A stretch of 64,000 bases of DNA from Ardenticatenales bacterium (GCA_020853525.1 JADYYS010000050.1:82672-146671); one strand, 5' to 3'. Numbered from the stretch's first letter, positions 8,482 through 19,351 are shown. The notes: generated from the sequence alone by a model not told the origin. Numbers and translations: made by a program.

Positions 8482-8892
8482 ATGCAGCAAGGCTCCATGA
8501 ACCGCCAGCGCCGGCCGCGCACCTCGTCGGGTGAGCTCCTCCGCGGCGTGACGAAGATCGATTTCAAGAACGTCGAGATCCTCGAGCGCTTCCTCGAGGA
8601 CGGCGGCCGCATCCGGTCGCGCCGCCGCACCCGCACCTCTGCCAAGGTCCAGCGCGCGATCACCGTGGCGATCAAGCGGGCGCGCCACATCGGCCTCCTG
8701 CCCTACACGGTCAGCACCGAGCGGGGCGCGGGCGACCGCGGTCGCCGCATGGACCGTCGTCCGCAGCGAGACGATCGGATGGATGACCGCATGGACGACC
8801 GCGGGCCGCGGGACCGCGGCGGCGCGGAAGACCAGGACACCGTCGACGACATGCTGACGTTGGCCGGCGAGGCCGGCGACAGCGACGAGTAG
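8482..8892 (+). CDS. rpsR: 30S ribosomal protein S18 with acidic/arginine-rich C-terminal tail
   Basis: A 136-residue protein. Residues about 20-80 (IDFKNVEILERFLEDGGRI…SAKVQRAITVAIKRARHIGLLPY) are the S18 core that pairs with S6 on 16S rRNA. S18 usually ends soon after this core at 75-90 residues; here a further tail of about 50 residues rich in Arg and Asp (repeated DDRMDDR) follows. The usual ssb gene between rpsF and rpsR is absent, and rplI does not follow. An AAGGGGATAA ribosome site precedes the ATG. Confidence 0.92.
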   Translation: MQQGSMNRQRRPRTSSGELLRGVTKIDFKNVEILERFLEDGGRIRSRRRTRTSAKVQRAITVAIKRARHIGLLPYTVSTERGAGDRGRRMDRRPQRDDRMDDRMDDRGPRDRGGAEDQDTVDDMLTLAGEAGDSDE

Positions 8893-8951
8893 TCCGCCGG
8901 TCCGGGGCTACCCGACACGTCACACGACAGCCACACGACAAGGGGAATGCG

Positions 8952-10544
8952 ATGGCTCGCCGCAAACAGGCCGAGCGCGCCGCCGCCGAGGCGATGAAGG
9001 CCCGGCGCGCGTACTACCAGCACATTCGAACGAACCGGCAGCGCCGGCAGATGCTCTACGCTTTCGGCCCGATCCTCGCGGTCATCATCGGCCTCGTGGG
9101 CTACGCCTACTACACGTTTGAGTACGCGCGGCCGCGCCAGCCCGTGGCCCGCGTCTCGGGCCAGGCGATCACCGCCTCGGTGTTCAGCCAGCGACTGCAA
9201 TACTCCCGGCGGCAGGTGCTGAACAACGTCCGGCAGCTCGTCGGCATGATCCAGACGGACGACAAGTCGTTCATCACGCAGTACGCGAACGGCCAGCGTT
9301 CGGGGGTCGTGCAGTCGACGCTCGACGCGCTGATCGACGAAGTGCTCATCAAGAAGGAAGCCGAGGCGCGCGGCGTGGCCGTGGCGGACCAGGAGGTCCA
9401 CGACGAGATCTGCCGCCAGCTGCAGACAGCCACCAAGATCACCAGCCCGAGCGACGCCACGGCCACCGCCGCGGCCGCCGAGTCGGAGGGCGTGACCGCC
9501 ACCGACGCGGTGACGACGACCGACGCGATCACGACGACCGACCCCGTGAGCGGGACCGTCGCGGGCGCGCCGGCGACACCGACGGACGCGGCGAAGCCCG
9601 CGTGCGAGCTGTCCGAAGTCGAGTTCGATCGTGCGTTCGACGAGCTCTACAAGCCCGTCCTGACCGAGGCCGGGATGACGCGCGCCACGTACGACGATCT
9701 GGTGCGGATGAACCTGTACCGCGAAGCGCTCAACAAGGCGATCGGCGCCGAGATCCCGACGATCTCGGAGCAGGTCGAGGTCGAGTACCTGGTGTTCAAC
9801 GATTCCGGCGCAGCCGCCGGCGCCGCGGCGCTCGCGGCCGCCAAGTCGGGCACCTCCTTCAACGCCCTGCTGACCCAGTACGGCCCGCGCGCCGTGGACG
9901 ATGAGACCGCCGGCAGCCCGACCTCCGCGCTGACCGAGACGGTATCGGCGGACGGAGCGACCGCGACGTTCCAGACGGACCCAGCCTCCGCCGGGGCGAC
10001 CGAGGCGACAACCGCCACCGGCGCCACGACGTCGACGGGTGCGACGGGCGCGCTGAGCGACACCGCTGCGGCGGCACCGCCCACCCCGGCGCCCTTGCCG
10101 ACGACCGCGCCGAACCCGTATGCGGTCGTGAAGAGCGAAGGCAAGACGTGGTACACGAAGGAATCGATGAAGACCGAGCTCGGCTTCATCGACGCCGATG
10201 TCGACAAGATCTTCGCGCTTGCCGCCGGCAAGGCGGCGGATGCGCTCATCAAGGGCAGCCAGGGCAACTATCTGGTCGTCGTCCACCAGAAGGACGCCGA
10301 GCGGGAGCTCCCGGAGTCCGAACTCCAGACGAAGCGCGACGGCGCGCTCGAGGAATGGCTGAAGAAGACCCGGACCGAGAAGTCGGCGGAGATCAGCAAG
10401 TTCCCGTTGGACGTCCACACGCCGCCGGAGCCGCAGTGGTACATCGACGGCTTCACGGAGATCATGGGCACCGCCGACACGCAGCCGCCGCTCGACGTCG
10501 CCTCGATGTTGACGCAGCAGCCGGCCGGCACGCCGGCCCCGTAG
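8952..10544 (+). CDS. Membrane-anchored peptidyl-prolyl isomerase/foldase (SurA/PpiC type)
   Basis: A 530-residue protein with a basic cytoplasmic N-terminus and one membrane anchor (about residues 37-57, LYAFGPILAVIIGLVGYAYY), then an outside domain. The SurA-like N-domain (PVARVSGQAITASVFSQRLQ, LIDEVLIKKEAEARGV) is interrupted by a Thr/Ala-rich low-complexity stretch (about 160-205). A PpiC-like domain starts at VEYLVFNDSG and is itself split by another Ala/Thr-rich insert (about 330-375). It should catalyse prolyl isomerisation or chaperone exported proteins, like PrsA/SurA. The start has AAGGGGA upstream. Both inserts are unusual and may be disordered linkers. Confidence 0.75.
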   Translation: MARRKQAERAAAEAMKARRAYYQHIRTNRQRRQMLYAFGPILAVIIGLVGYAYYTFEYARPRQPVARVSGQAITASVFSQRLQYSRRQVLNNVRQLVGMIQTDDKSFITQYANGQRSGVVQSTLDALIDEVLIKKEAEARGVAVADQEVHDEICRQLQTATKITSPSDATATAAAAESEGVTATDAVTTTDAITTTDPVSGTVAGAPATPTDAAKPACELSEVEFDRAFDELYKPVLTEAGMTRATYDDLVRMNLYREALNKAIGAEIPTISEQVEVEYLVFNDSGAAAGAAALAAAKSGTSFNALLTQYGPRAVDDETAGSPTSALTETVSADGATATFQTDPASAGATEATTATGATTSTGATGALSDTAAAAPPTPAPLPTTAPNPYAVVKSEGKTWYTKESMKTELGFIDADVDKIFALAAGKAADALIKGSQGNYLVVVHQKDAERELPESELQTKRDGALEEWLKKTRTEKSAEISKFPLDVHTPPEPQWYIDGFTEIMGTADTQPPLDVASMLTQQPAGTPAP

Positions 10545-10550
10545 CGCGCC

Positions 10551-10575
10551 GTTCCGGACGGCGGTCCGACGGAAC
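10551..10575. terminator. Hairpin after the foldase gene
   Basis: GTTCCG pairs with CGGAAC with an inner GAC/GTC stem and a small bulge, 7 nt after the stop codon. No T-tract follows, so termination is only suggested by position. Confidence 0.3.
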
Positions 10576-10600
10576 CCGGCACACCCGGCATACCCTTTCC

Positions 10601-10631
10601 ACAGGCCTGGCCGACCGTAGGTCAGGCCTGT
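10601..10631. terminator. Perfect 9-bp inverted repeat between foldase gene and ftsH
   Basis: ACAGGCCTG (10601-10609) and CAGGCCTGT (10623-10631) flank a 13-nt loop that contains a further ACC/GGT pair. It is followed by CGAACTTTCC, not a T-run. It could be a terminator or a processing stem. Confidence 0.35.
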
Positions 10632-10670
10632 CGAACTTTCCGGCCGAGGTCAGCGACGCATCGCCCCACT

Positions 10671-10698
10671 TTGAGGCAACGACGGCCCCGACTATCCT
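10671..10698 (+). promoter_or_regulatory. Candidate promoter of ftsH
   Basis: TTGAGG and TATCCT are spaced by 16 nt, about 70 nt before the ftsH ATG and after the intergenic hairpins. Both boxes match the consensus at 4 of 6 positions. Confidence 0.35.
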
Positions 10699-10766
10699 TG
10701 GCGGCTTGAGGGGAACGGCGGCCGCACTGCCGGCCGGCCGGATTCGGAACAGGTGGGGACCCGACC

Positions 10767-12597
<1,831 letters not shown>

Positions 12598-12599
<2 letters not shown>

Positions 12600-12614
12600 C
12601 GCCGTGGTGGCGCT
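12598..12614. terminator. Short hairpin between convergent ftsH and rdgB
   Basis: AGCGCC-GTGGT-GGCGCT begins at the ftsH stop codon in the 25-bp gap between converging genes. It could serve both strands; no T-tract is present. Confidence 0.35.
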
Positions 12615-12624
12615 GGACGCGGGC

Positions 12625-13275
12625 CTATCCGTCGAGCGCCAGGCGAGCGATCGTCGGCAACAGCCCCGCCACCGCCCGTCCGCGGTGGCTCAGCACGTTC
12701 TTCGTGCCCGCGTCCAGCTCGGCCATCGTCCGCGTCCCGTCCAACCCGCCGTCCTCGACGAGAAACACCGGGTCGTAGCCGAACCCCCCATCGCCGCGCG
12801 GCGCGAAGGCGATCCGACCCTCGACGGCGCCGGCGGCGGTCGCGACGAGGTGGGTCGCGCGATCGCCGGACGCGGGATCCGCGTCGGGCGCGGCCGGCAC
12901 CGCCAGTGCTGCCACCGTACGGAATCGGGCCGTTCGACCTTCGGTCGGCACCCCGCCCAGCCGGGCGAGCAGCGCCGCCACCCGGTCCGCGTCGCTCCCC
13001 GGCACCCAGCGCGCCGAGTACACGCCCGGCTCGCCGCCCAAGGCGTCGACCTCGATGCCCGAGTCGTCTCCCAGCGCGGGCAGCCCGCCGGCGGCAGCGA
13101 ACGCGCGCGCCTTGCGCACCGCGTTCGCCTCGAACGTCGCGCCGTCCTCGACGACGTCCAGGTCGAGTCCGATGTCCGACGGCGTGACGACCTCGACACC
13201 GAGTTCGGCGAGCAGCGTGCGCAACTCACGGACCTTGCCGGGGTTCGTTGAGGCGATGAGCAGGCGGATCGTCAC
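12625..13275 (-). CDS. rdgB: XTP/dITP pyrophosphatase (RdgB/HAM1 family)
   Basis: A 216-residue nucleotide-pool sanitising enzyme that removes non-canonical purine nucleoside triphosphates. LLIASTNPGKVRELRTLL is the family N-terminus. SDIGLDLDVVEDGATFEANAVRKA, LGDDSGIEVDALGGEPGVYSARW and FGYDPVF are conserved nucleotide/metal-binding segments, followed by KNVLSHRGRA. The GTG at 13275 overlaps the nadD stop (GTGA), so the two genes are translationally coupled; longer upstream frames lie within nadD. Pairing of rdgB with nadD suggests a nucleotide/NAD maintenance unit. Confidence 0.92.
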   Translation of the reverse strand: MTIRLLIASTNPGKVRELRTLLAELGVEVVTPSDIGLDLDVVEDGATFEANAVRKARAFAAAGGLPALGDDSGIEVDALGGEPGVYSARWVPGSDADRVAALLARLGGVPTEGRTARFRTVAALAVPAAPDADPASGDRATHLVATAAGAVEGRIAFAPRGDGGFGYDPVFLVEDGGLDGTRTMAELDAGTKNVLSHRGRAVAGLLPTIARLALDG

Positions 13276-13901
13276 GTCGTGCGCCGGTAAAGGTCGTGCG
13301 TGGCGATGTGGTCGGCCACGGCTTCCGGCACGCGCCACCGGATCGACTTCCCGTCCGCCACACGCCGCCGGATGTCCGTGGCCGAGAGGTCGATGAGCGG
13401 CGCGTCGATCAGCGTCCAGCGACCGAGGAGTGCGGGCAGTGTCGCCGTGGCCGCCGACAAGCGCACGTCGCGCTCGGCCGACGAAGCCGCGATGCCCGGG
13501 CGATCGACGACCGCGAGGTACGCAAGCGCGGCGATACCGGCCGGATCGCGCCAGCGCGACAGATCGAGAAAGCTGTCGAGGCCGACGACGAAGGTCAGCT
13601 CGGCGCCCGGATGCGCCTCGGCCAGCAGGCGCAGCGTGTCGACGGTGTAGCTCGGCGGCGGGCGGTCGAGGTCGACGCGGTGCACCGTGAAGCGCCCATC
13701 GCCCGCCGTCGCCGCCTCGAGCATCGCGACGCGGTCGGAATCGGTGGCGCGCGGATCGTCGGCCTTCAGCGGCGAGCGCTGGGCCGGCACGAACAGCAGG
13801 CGGTCGAGGCCGAGCGCCTCGACGACGGCATCGGCCACGAGCAAGTGGCCGATGTGCACCGGATCGAACGTACCGCCGAACACACCGAGGCGCAGGGTCA
13901 T
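13272..13901 (-). CDS. nadD: Nicotinate-nucleotide adenylyltransferase
   Basis: A 209-residue NadD that transfers AMP to nicotinate mononucleotide in NAD synthesis. The nucleotidyltransferase motif GVFGGTFDPVHIGHLLVA is at residues 6-23, and the C-terminal ISxTxIR motif appears as LSATDIRRRVADGKSIRWRVP, ending in HDLYRR. It is transcribed away from the FGE-like lipoprotein gene and runs into rdgB with a 4-nt overlap. An ATG at 13901 gives the family N-terminus directly. Confidence 0.93.
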   Translation of the reverse strand: MTLRLGVFGGTFDPVHIGHLLVADAVVEALGLDRLLFVPAQRSPLKADDPRATDSDRVAMLEAATAGDGRFTVHRVDLDRPPPSYTVDTLRLLAEAHPGAELTFVVGLDSFLDLSRWRDPAGIAALAYLAVVDRPGIAASSAERDVRLSAATATLPALLGRWTLIDAPLIDLSATDIRRRVADGKSIRWRVPEAVADHIATHDLYRRTT

Positions 13902-13987
13902 CGGTCGTCGCAGGCCCTCCTCAAGCGGTCACAGTTTAGCGTTGAATCGCGCTGTACGTACGCATCGCCCCAAGGAGCGCCCCGCCC

Positions 13988-14938
13988 ATGGTCACTTCGC
14001 GCCTGGATTGCCCGACATCCCTCGTCGCTCGGCTCGTCGTCGTGCCCGCGCTGCTGGCGGTCGCCGCTTGCGGACCCGACCCGTCGCATGCGCCCAGCGC
14101 CAGCGATGCCGCCGGTCGCCACGATGCCCACGGCATCGCCCAGCGTCAGGTGCCGCCCGGCGCGTTCCGGATGGGCACGTCGACCGAGCAGGCCGCGGCG
14201 CTGTCGCCGCCCGGCTGGGCGGCGGGCGAGCTCGCGTCCGAGCAGCCGCAGCACACCGTGCGGCTCAGCAAGGGGTTCTGGATCGACACGTTCGAGGTCA
14301 GCAACGCGGCGTTCCAGGCCTTCGTCGATGCGGGCGGATACCGGGACGACGCGCTCTGGTCGGCCGACGGCCTGAAGTGGCTGGGCACCGTCCACCGCGA
14401 CGAACTGCCCGTCGACTGCGTGCCCGACGCGCCGCCCAACCACCCGCGCGTCTGCGTGACGTGGCACGAGGCCGAGGCCTACGCCCGCTGGCGCGGCGGC
14501 CGGCTGCCGACCGAGGCCGAGTGGGAACTCGCCGCCCGCGGGCCTGACGCGCGCGTCTATCCTTGGGGCGACGACTGGGATCCGGCCAAGGCCAACGTTG
14601 TCGACGGCACCGGCCTGACGCCCATCGGCACGTTCCCGGCAGGGGCGAGCTGGGTCGGCGCGCACGACATGGCGGGCAACGCGATGGAGTGGGTGGCGGA
14701 CTGGCTGGACGCCGGGTACTACGCGCAGATCGTCGAGGCGGCGAACGGCGGCGAGATCGTCGATCCGACCGGGGCGGCGACGGGCGCGATCAAGATCGAG
14801 AAGGGCGGCTGGTGGGACGGCGACCCGTTCGTCGCACGCGCCGCATACCGGCACTTCGAGGACGGGCGGTCGTACCAGGACCACCATATCGGCTTCCGGG
14901 TCGTGTCGGACACGGACACGGAAGCCGACGCGGAGTGA
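13988..14938 (+). CDS. FGE-sulfatase/SUMF1-domain lipoprotein
   Basis: A 316-residue exported protein. The N-terminal hydrophobic stretch ends in a lipobox (LLAVAAC, Cys about residue 28), so it is likely membrane-anchored outside the cell. The rest is a formylglycine-generating-enzyme-like domain: PGAFRMGTS, WIDTFEVSNAAFQAFVDAGGY, HPRVCVTWHEAEAYARWRGGRLPTEAEWELAARG, DMAGNAMEWVADW and the terminal HIGFRVV. The paired Cys that act in true FGE are not obvious, so it may be a non-catalytic, sugar- or protein-binding member. AAGGAG lies 10 nt before the ATG. Confidence 0.85.
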   Translation: MVTSRLDCPTSLVARLVVVPALLAVAACGPDPSHAPSASDAAGRHDAHGIAQRQVPPGAFRMGTSTEQAAALSPPGWAAGELASEQPQHTVRLSKGFWIDTFEVSNAAFQAFVDAGGYRDDALWSADGLKWLGTVHRDELPVDCVPDAPPNHPRVCVTWHEAEAYARWRGGRLPTEAEWELAARGPDARVYPWGDDWDPAKANVVDGTGLTPIGTFPAGASWVGAHDMAGNAMEWVADWLDAGYYAQIVEAANGGEIVDPTGAATGAIKIEKGGWWDGDPFVARAAYRHFEDGRSYQDHHIGFRVVSDTDTEADAE

Positions 14939-14941
14939 CCG

Positions 14942-15163
14942 ATGACCGAGGATCAACTGATCGAAGCACCGGCCGGCGACGCTCTTTCGGCGAGCGACTT
15001 GTCGGCGAGTGACCCGCGTACGCTACCTGCTCGAGCCCGGCCGCACTTCGCACGCGCCCACGCGCTGCTGTCGGCGGACGCCTGGTTCGTCGCCAACGAG
15101 CCGGCGCGGCTGGCGCGGCTGGCGAAGATGGCGGGGACGACGCGTACGTCGTCGGTCGAATAA
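14942..15163 (+). CDS. Small hypothetical protein downstream of the FGE-like gene
   Basis: A 73-residue frame that opens 3 nt after the FGE-like stop codon. It has an Ala/Ser/Asp-rich start with a short duplicated ALSASDLSASD stretch and a more regular, Arg- and Ala-rich second half. No family is recognised and no clear ribosome site is present. It could be a coupled small gene or chance coding in GC-rich DNA. The roughly 110 bp between its end and the convergent peptidase gene hold nothing I can name. Confidence 0.3.
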   Translation: MTEDQLIEAPAGDALSASDLSASDPRTLPARARPHFARAHALLSADAWFVANEPARLARLAKMAGTTRTSSVE

Positions 15164-15272
15164 CGGCCGGGCGCTCCCGCCCGATTCACCGGCACCCCAA
15201 CGCGGGTGTCGGATGCGCGGGCGGCGGCATGACATTGCGGGCGGTCGTCATTGGGCGACGTATTCGTCGCAC

Positions 15273-18200
15273 TTACGACTCGTCCTCGTCGTCCCCCTCC
15301 CCCATCTCCGCCAGCAACGCCGCGCCCCGCTGCCCGATCGCCTCGCCCTCCCAGCCGAGGCCGGATGCGGCCAGGGCGTCGCGGCTGGTGACGACGGCGG
15401 CGGCGGCGCGGTCGGGGTCGAGCCAGGTGGCGGCGACGCGGCGGATGTCGTCCGAGGTCGTGGCCAGGATCCGGCTGCGGTAGGCGTTGATCACGCTGGG
15501 GCCGTAGCCGATGAGGTCGGCGACGAATCGGCGGCGGCCCTCGCCGGCCGGGCTCTGCGGGCGGTCGATGTCGGCGATCGCGCGCAGGACAGCCTCGCGG
15601 AGATGGCGTTCGTCGTCCGCGATCGTGGCCAGCCAGCGAAAGCCGTCGCGCATGTCGGTGAACGTGTCGGCCAGCCGCGGATCGCGGTAGCTCGTCGTCG
15701 TAAAGGCGCTCAGGCTGGCGGAGTAGGCGGCCCGGGAGCCGTACGCGCCGCCCTTCTCGCGGATCCGCTGGTGGAGGTAGGCGTTGCCGAGGTAGCGCGC
15801 CGCCACCGACAGCGGCGCGGCGTCCGGGTGGCTGATCGCGGGGGCGGGCAGGGCGAGCGCACAGTAGTTCACCTGGGTGGCGGTCGTGAAGGCGCGCGGC
15901 GCGGCGGGCTCGGCGCCGGGCAGCGGGGTGCGCGTGACGTCGGGGCCGAGGTTGGCGGGGCGGTCGAAGTTCGACCATGTCGCCCGCGTCCGGTCCTGAA
16001 CCGCCGTCTGGTCCGCCGCGTCGCCGATGATCGCAAGGCGCACCGGCCGGGCGGCGAGACGGGCCATCAGCAGGCTCAGCTCGGCGCCGAGAGACTGGAT
16101 CGCCCCCTTGTCCTTGCCGCCGCGCTCGGCCATGTCCTCGAGCCAGCGCAGGCGGCCGAGGCCGCTGAAGCGGTGGTCGAGGCCGGCGCGGCCACCGAAG
16201 CCGCGCATTGCCGCCTGCTCGGCCAGCGTGTTGCCGGAGTAATTGATCCGCTGGAGCATGCCGACGACGGCCTGCTCGATGATCTCCAGCAACCGATCCG
16301 TCTCGTCGAATCGCTGCGCACGCAACGTCTCGGCGATCAGGCCGGCGAAGTCGTCATACTTGCGGGCGAGGCCGTAGACCTCGAAGAAGGCGAAGCCGTT
16401 GACGACGCTCGGGTCGGCGGCGCTGTTGCGAAGGTCCACCCAGGCCGAGAGGTCGCCGCAGACGGCGTGGATCAGGGCCGCCTGGCGGGTGTAGTCCCGG
16501 TTGCCGACGCCCAGCTTGCCGATGGCGCCGATGAGGAGCGGCAGGAGCTCCAGATCGCGTGGGGAGAGCGGGCCGAGCGGAATCGCGGCCACTTGGTGCA
16601 GGATGCCGTTCGTGCCGGCCGCAAAGACGTCGACGCCGTCGCCGTTCGTCATGCCCTCCGCCCAGCGCAGATCGGCCGGGATGTCGGACAGCAGGAGTTC
16701 CGGCAGGACCGAGACGTCGTCGACCTCGGCCTGGCGCTCGGCCAGCGCGGCGTCCGCGGCGCGGATCGCGTCCTGCGCGGCCGCATCCAGCTCGGCGACG
16801 CGGGCGTTGATCCGCGTCCGCTCCTCGCTGTCCTGGCGGCGGTTCCACTCGGCGTCGGGCTGGGTGACCATCAGGGCGCGGTGCGGGTTGTCCAGGAAGC
16901 GGGCGCCGAGACTGCGCGACAGCCAGCCGGGAGCGAGGGCTCGGGCACGGAGATCCTCGAGCGCCCGGTCCTGGTCCAGGTAGAGGAACGGGTCGAGGCC
17001 GAGCTGCCACGCGTCCGTGGCGGACAGCGCGAGCTCGAGGCAGAACGGGAAGCGGTCGCCGCTGATGAGGCGGCGCTCGAGCTCAAGCTGATGAAGCGCG
17101 GCTTCCAGATCCGCCTTCGGCACGCCGTCGGCCACCAGGCGCTCGATCGTGTCCAGGACGAGCTTCTCGAACCGCGGGCCGTCGGCCGGGTCGAGGCCCT
17201 TGATACCGACGCCGAACGTCCCGTTGGCCCCGTAAGCAGAGGCGCCGCTCGGCGCCATCGCCCGCCCGATGCCGCTCGACTCGACGGCCAACCGGAGCGG
17301 CGCGCCGGCGTGGCCGAGGAGGAGCTGATCGATCAGCTCGAGCTCGAGGCTGTCGGTGAGGTCCCGCATGTCGCCCGTGACCCAGGTGACGGTGGCGATC
17401 GTGACGTCGCGGGCATCCTGGCCGTCCTGGATGGGCACCGGGAACAGGGCCGACGCCGGCTGGCCGTGCGGACCCTCGGGCGCCGGCAGGGCGACAGGCG
17501 CGCCGGGGCGGGCGGCCAGGTAGGGCGCGAACTTGGCGTGCAGCTCGGCGACATCGAGGTCGCCGTACGTGGCGAAGCATGCGTTGGCCGCGTTGTAGTG
17601 CTCGGCGTGGAAGCGGACTAGGTCGTCGTAGTCCAGGGCGGGGATGTCGGCCGGCTCGCCGCCGGAATTGTGGCGATAGGGCGTGCTCGGCACGAGGACC
17701 TGGCCGGCGTGGCGGTAGAGCTGAGCATCGGCGTTGCCCATCGCGCCCTTCATCTCGTTGTAGACAACGCCCTTGAACGCCCAGCCGTCGGGCGAATCGG
17801 GCTTCGCGTCCGGCCCATCCGCCGGCTCGAGCCGGAAGCCCTCCTGCGCGAAGTCCAGCGGGTTGAGGGTGGGCTTGAAGACGGCGTCGAGGTAGATGCT
17901 GAGCAGGTTGTCGAAGTCCTTCTTCACCTGCGAGCTGAACGGGTAGTACGTGCCGTCCGGACCCGTCATGGCGTTCATGAACGTCTGGAGGCTGCGGCGA
18001 ATCATCAGGAAGAAGGGATCGCGCACCGGGAACCGCTCGCTGCCGCACAGGACGAGGTGCTCGAGGATGTGCGGCAGGCCGGTCGAGTCGCTCGGGATCG
18101 TCCGGAAGCTGACGCAGAAGCCGCAGTGCGGGTCGGCGGCGCTCAGGTGGTAGTGGACGGCGCCGGTGGGGTGGCTCCATGTCTGGAGGACTAGGTTGAG

Positions 18201-18332
18201 GTTGGGGACGGGTTTCGTCGACTGCAGGGTGAACCCGCTGGCGTCGGTGGCGCCGACCGCGATGGGCGGGAGCGGGACGGCGGGGGCCGGGGCGGGGGCG
18301 ATCGGCGCTGCGGCGGTCGGCGAGGGGGTCAC
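15273..18332 (-). CDS. M16C family metallopeptidase (presequence-protease/insulinase-like)
   Basis: A 1019-residue zinc peptidase of the M16C (PreP) group. The inverted zinc motif HxxEH is at residues 88-92 (HILEH), and the distal Glu ligand is in YNEMKG (E193). The segment RRSLQTFMNAMTGPDGTYYPF is typical of M16C. The second half carries the M16C-associated region and the inactive C-terminal domains with …EKGGAYGSRAAY (RY-type substrate motif). It degrades peptides inside a clamshell chamber. No signal peptide is seen; the N-terminal about 25 residues are Pro/Ala-rich. The start is GTG at 18332 with an upstream CGGAG. Confidence 0.9.
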   Translation of the reverse strand: MTPSPTAAAPIAPAPAPAVPLPPIAVGATDASGFTLQSTKPVPNLNLVLQTWSHPTGAVHYHLSAADPHCGFCVSFRTIPSDSTGLPHILEHLVLCGSERFPVRDPFFLMIRRSLQTFMNAMTGPDGTYYPFSSQVKKDFDNLLSIYLDAVFKPTLNPLDFAQEGFRLEPADGPDAKPDSPDGWAFKGVVYNEMKGAMGNADAQLYRHAGQVLVPSTPYRHNSGGEPADIPALDYDDLVRFHAEHYNAANACFATYGDLDVAELHAKFAPYLAARPGAPVALPAPEGPHGQPASALFPVPIQDGQDARDVTIATVTWVTGDMRDLTDSLELELIDQLLLGHAGAPLRLAVESSGIGRAMAPSGASAYGANGTFGVGIKGLDPADGPRFEKLVLDTIERLVADGVPKADLEAALHQLELERRLISGDRFPFCLELALSATDAWQLGLDPFLYLDQDRALEDLRARALAPGWLSRSLGARFLDNPHRALMVTQPDAEWNRRQDSEERTRINARVAELDAAAQDAIRAADAALAERQAEVDDVSVLPELLLSDIPADLRWAEGMTNGDGVDVFAAGTNGILHQVAAIPLGPLSPRDLELLPLLIGAIGKLGVGNRDYTRQAALIHAVCGDLSAWVDLRNSAADPSVVNGFAFFEVYGLARKYDDFAGLIAETLRAQRFDETDRLLEIIEQAVVGMLQRINYSGNTLAEQAAMRGFGGRAGLDHRFSGLGRLRWLEDMAERGGKDKGAIQSLGAELSLLMARLAARPVRLAIIGDAADQTAVQDRTRATWSNFDRPANLGPDVTRTPLPGAEPAAPRAFTTATQVNYCALALPAPAISHPDAAPLSVAARYLGNAYLHQRIREKGGAYGSRAAYSASLSAFTTTSYRDPRLADTFTDMRDGFRWLATIADDERHLREAVLRAIADIDRPQSPAGEGRRRFVADLIGYGPSVINAYRSRILATTSDDIRRVAATWLDPDRAAAAVVTSRDALAASGLGWEGEAIGQRGAALLAEMGEGDDEDES

Positions 18333-18511
18333 GGGCGGGCTCCGTATGGGTGGGACGGGCCGGTGGGGCTGGCCCGAGCGTCGCGAGAAGACGACCGCGG
18401 GGGCGGTCGCGATTTGGGTGGGCGGGGCGGTGACGGGAGATCGTAGTGGAGGATGGGGTTGGGTTCAACAACGCTGGGGTGGGGGTGGGGTGTGACGGGG
18501 GGGGTGCCGAC

Positions 18512-18575
18512 GGCCTTAGGCCCTCTCCCCCCGACCCCCTCCCCCAAGTCTGGGGGAGGGGGAGGATGCTTGGCG
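18512..18575 (+). repeat. GC-rich hairpin repeat, copy A
   Basis: A 64-bp unit with a self-complementary core (CTCCCCCA-AGTC-TGGGGGAG) inside a C-rich then G-rich frame, ending GGATGCTTGGCG. Near-identical copies are at 19288-19351 (same strand), 19795-19858 (inverted) and, shorter, in dnaE (42251-42304). Here it lies in the 264-bp gap between the peptidase gene and a membrane-protein gene. Confidence 0.85.
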
Positions 18576-18596
18576 AGGGGGCCGGCAGGAGGCGCC

Positions 18597-19193
18597 TCAG
18601 GAGGTCGCGGTCTTGTCGGGGTCGGCGACCGCGTCGTCGCTGAGGGCGAGGTCGAGGGCGGGCTTGGGGTGCCAGCCGCGAACGATGAACGACTCGATTT
18701 GGTGCGGCCAGCGGATGCAGGCGGCACCGACGATGACCTTCGACAGTGCGGGGAGGAAGGTGGTCCAGTTCCGGTCCATGGTGAAGGCGCTCGATGCGAG
18801 GTCCTGAGACTCGAGGACGATGCCTGTCGCGGCGAGCAGTTCTGCCAGGCCGGGGATGAGCAGGTAGAGGCCGACAAGCAGGACGACGACGCCGACCGTG
18901 AGCTCGCCGTCGCCGGCCAGGGGCGCGACGCCGATCGTGCGGTCCTTGGGCCAGAACGTGCGGGCGACGGCGTCGGTGCGGAAGAGGAAGAGCCAGATGA
19001 GCGCTCCATAGACGGCCAGGGGCAGTCCCATGAGGAATCCTACGACGGCGATCATCCGAGCATCGGCGTCTCCGCCCATCACGACAAAGCCTGAGATGCT
19101 CAACGCCGACTCGACGGCGCCGGCGATCAAGCCAGATATGAACGTCAGGCCCATGAACTTCAGGAACAGGTCACGGATTACGGGCGTTCGCAC
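18597..19193 (-). CDS. Integral membrane protein, function unknown
   Basis: A 198-residue protein with about four hydrophobic segments: LFLKFMGLTFISGLIAGAV, MIAVVGFLMGLPLAVYGALIWLFLF, LTVGVVVLLVGLYLLIPGLAELL, and a weaker one near ALSKVIVGAACI. I do not recognise a family. The GTG at 19193 has AAGGAG 9 nt upstream; an in-frame ATG at 19238 lacks one. The gene is bracketed by copies A and B of the GC-rich hairpin repeat. Confidence 0.6.
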   Translation of the reverse strand: MRTPVIRDLFLKFMGLTFISGLIAGAVESALSISGFVVMGGDADARMIAVVGFLMGLPLAVYGALIWLFLFRTDAVARTFWPKDRTIGVAPLAGDGELTVGVVVLLVGLYLLIPGLAELLAATGIVLESQDLASSAFTMDRNWTTFLPALSKVIVGAACIRWPHQIESFIVRGWHPKPALDLALSDDAVADPDKTATS

Positions 19194-19287
19194 GTCGGTT
19201 GGCTCCTTGGACGGGTGTGGTGGCAACGGGTGGATCATATCGCACTGTTAAAGGGTGGGCGTGTCTGTACGGGATCACACGACGGGC

Positions 19288-19351
19288 GGCCTAAGGCCCT
19301 CTCCCCCCGACCCCCTCCCCCAAGTCTGGGGGAGGGGGAGGATGCTTGGCG
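19288..19351 (+). repeat. GC-rich hairpin repeat, copy B
   Basis: Almost identical to copy A over 64 bp and in the same orientation. It lies 57 bp before the DUF559 gene, and copy C lies inverted at that gene's other end. Confidence 0.85.

Noticed and set aside
8703-10418. A 571-codon minus-strand frame opposite rpsR and the foldase gene
   Set aside because: Arg/Gly-rich antisense read-through without family features.
15009-17621. An 870-codon plus-strand frame opposite the M16C peptidase
   Set aside because: Shadow frame; the minus strand has the full zinc-peptidase motifs.
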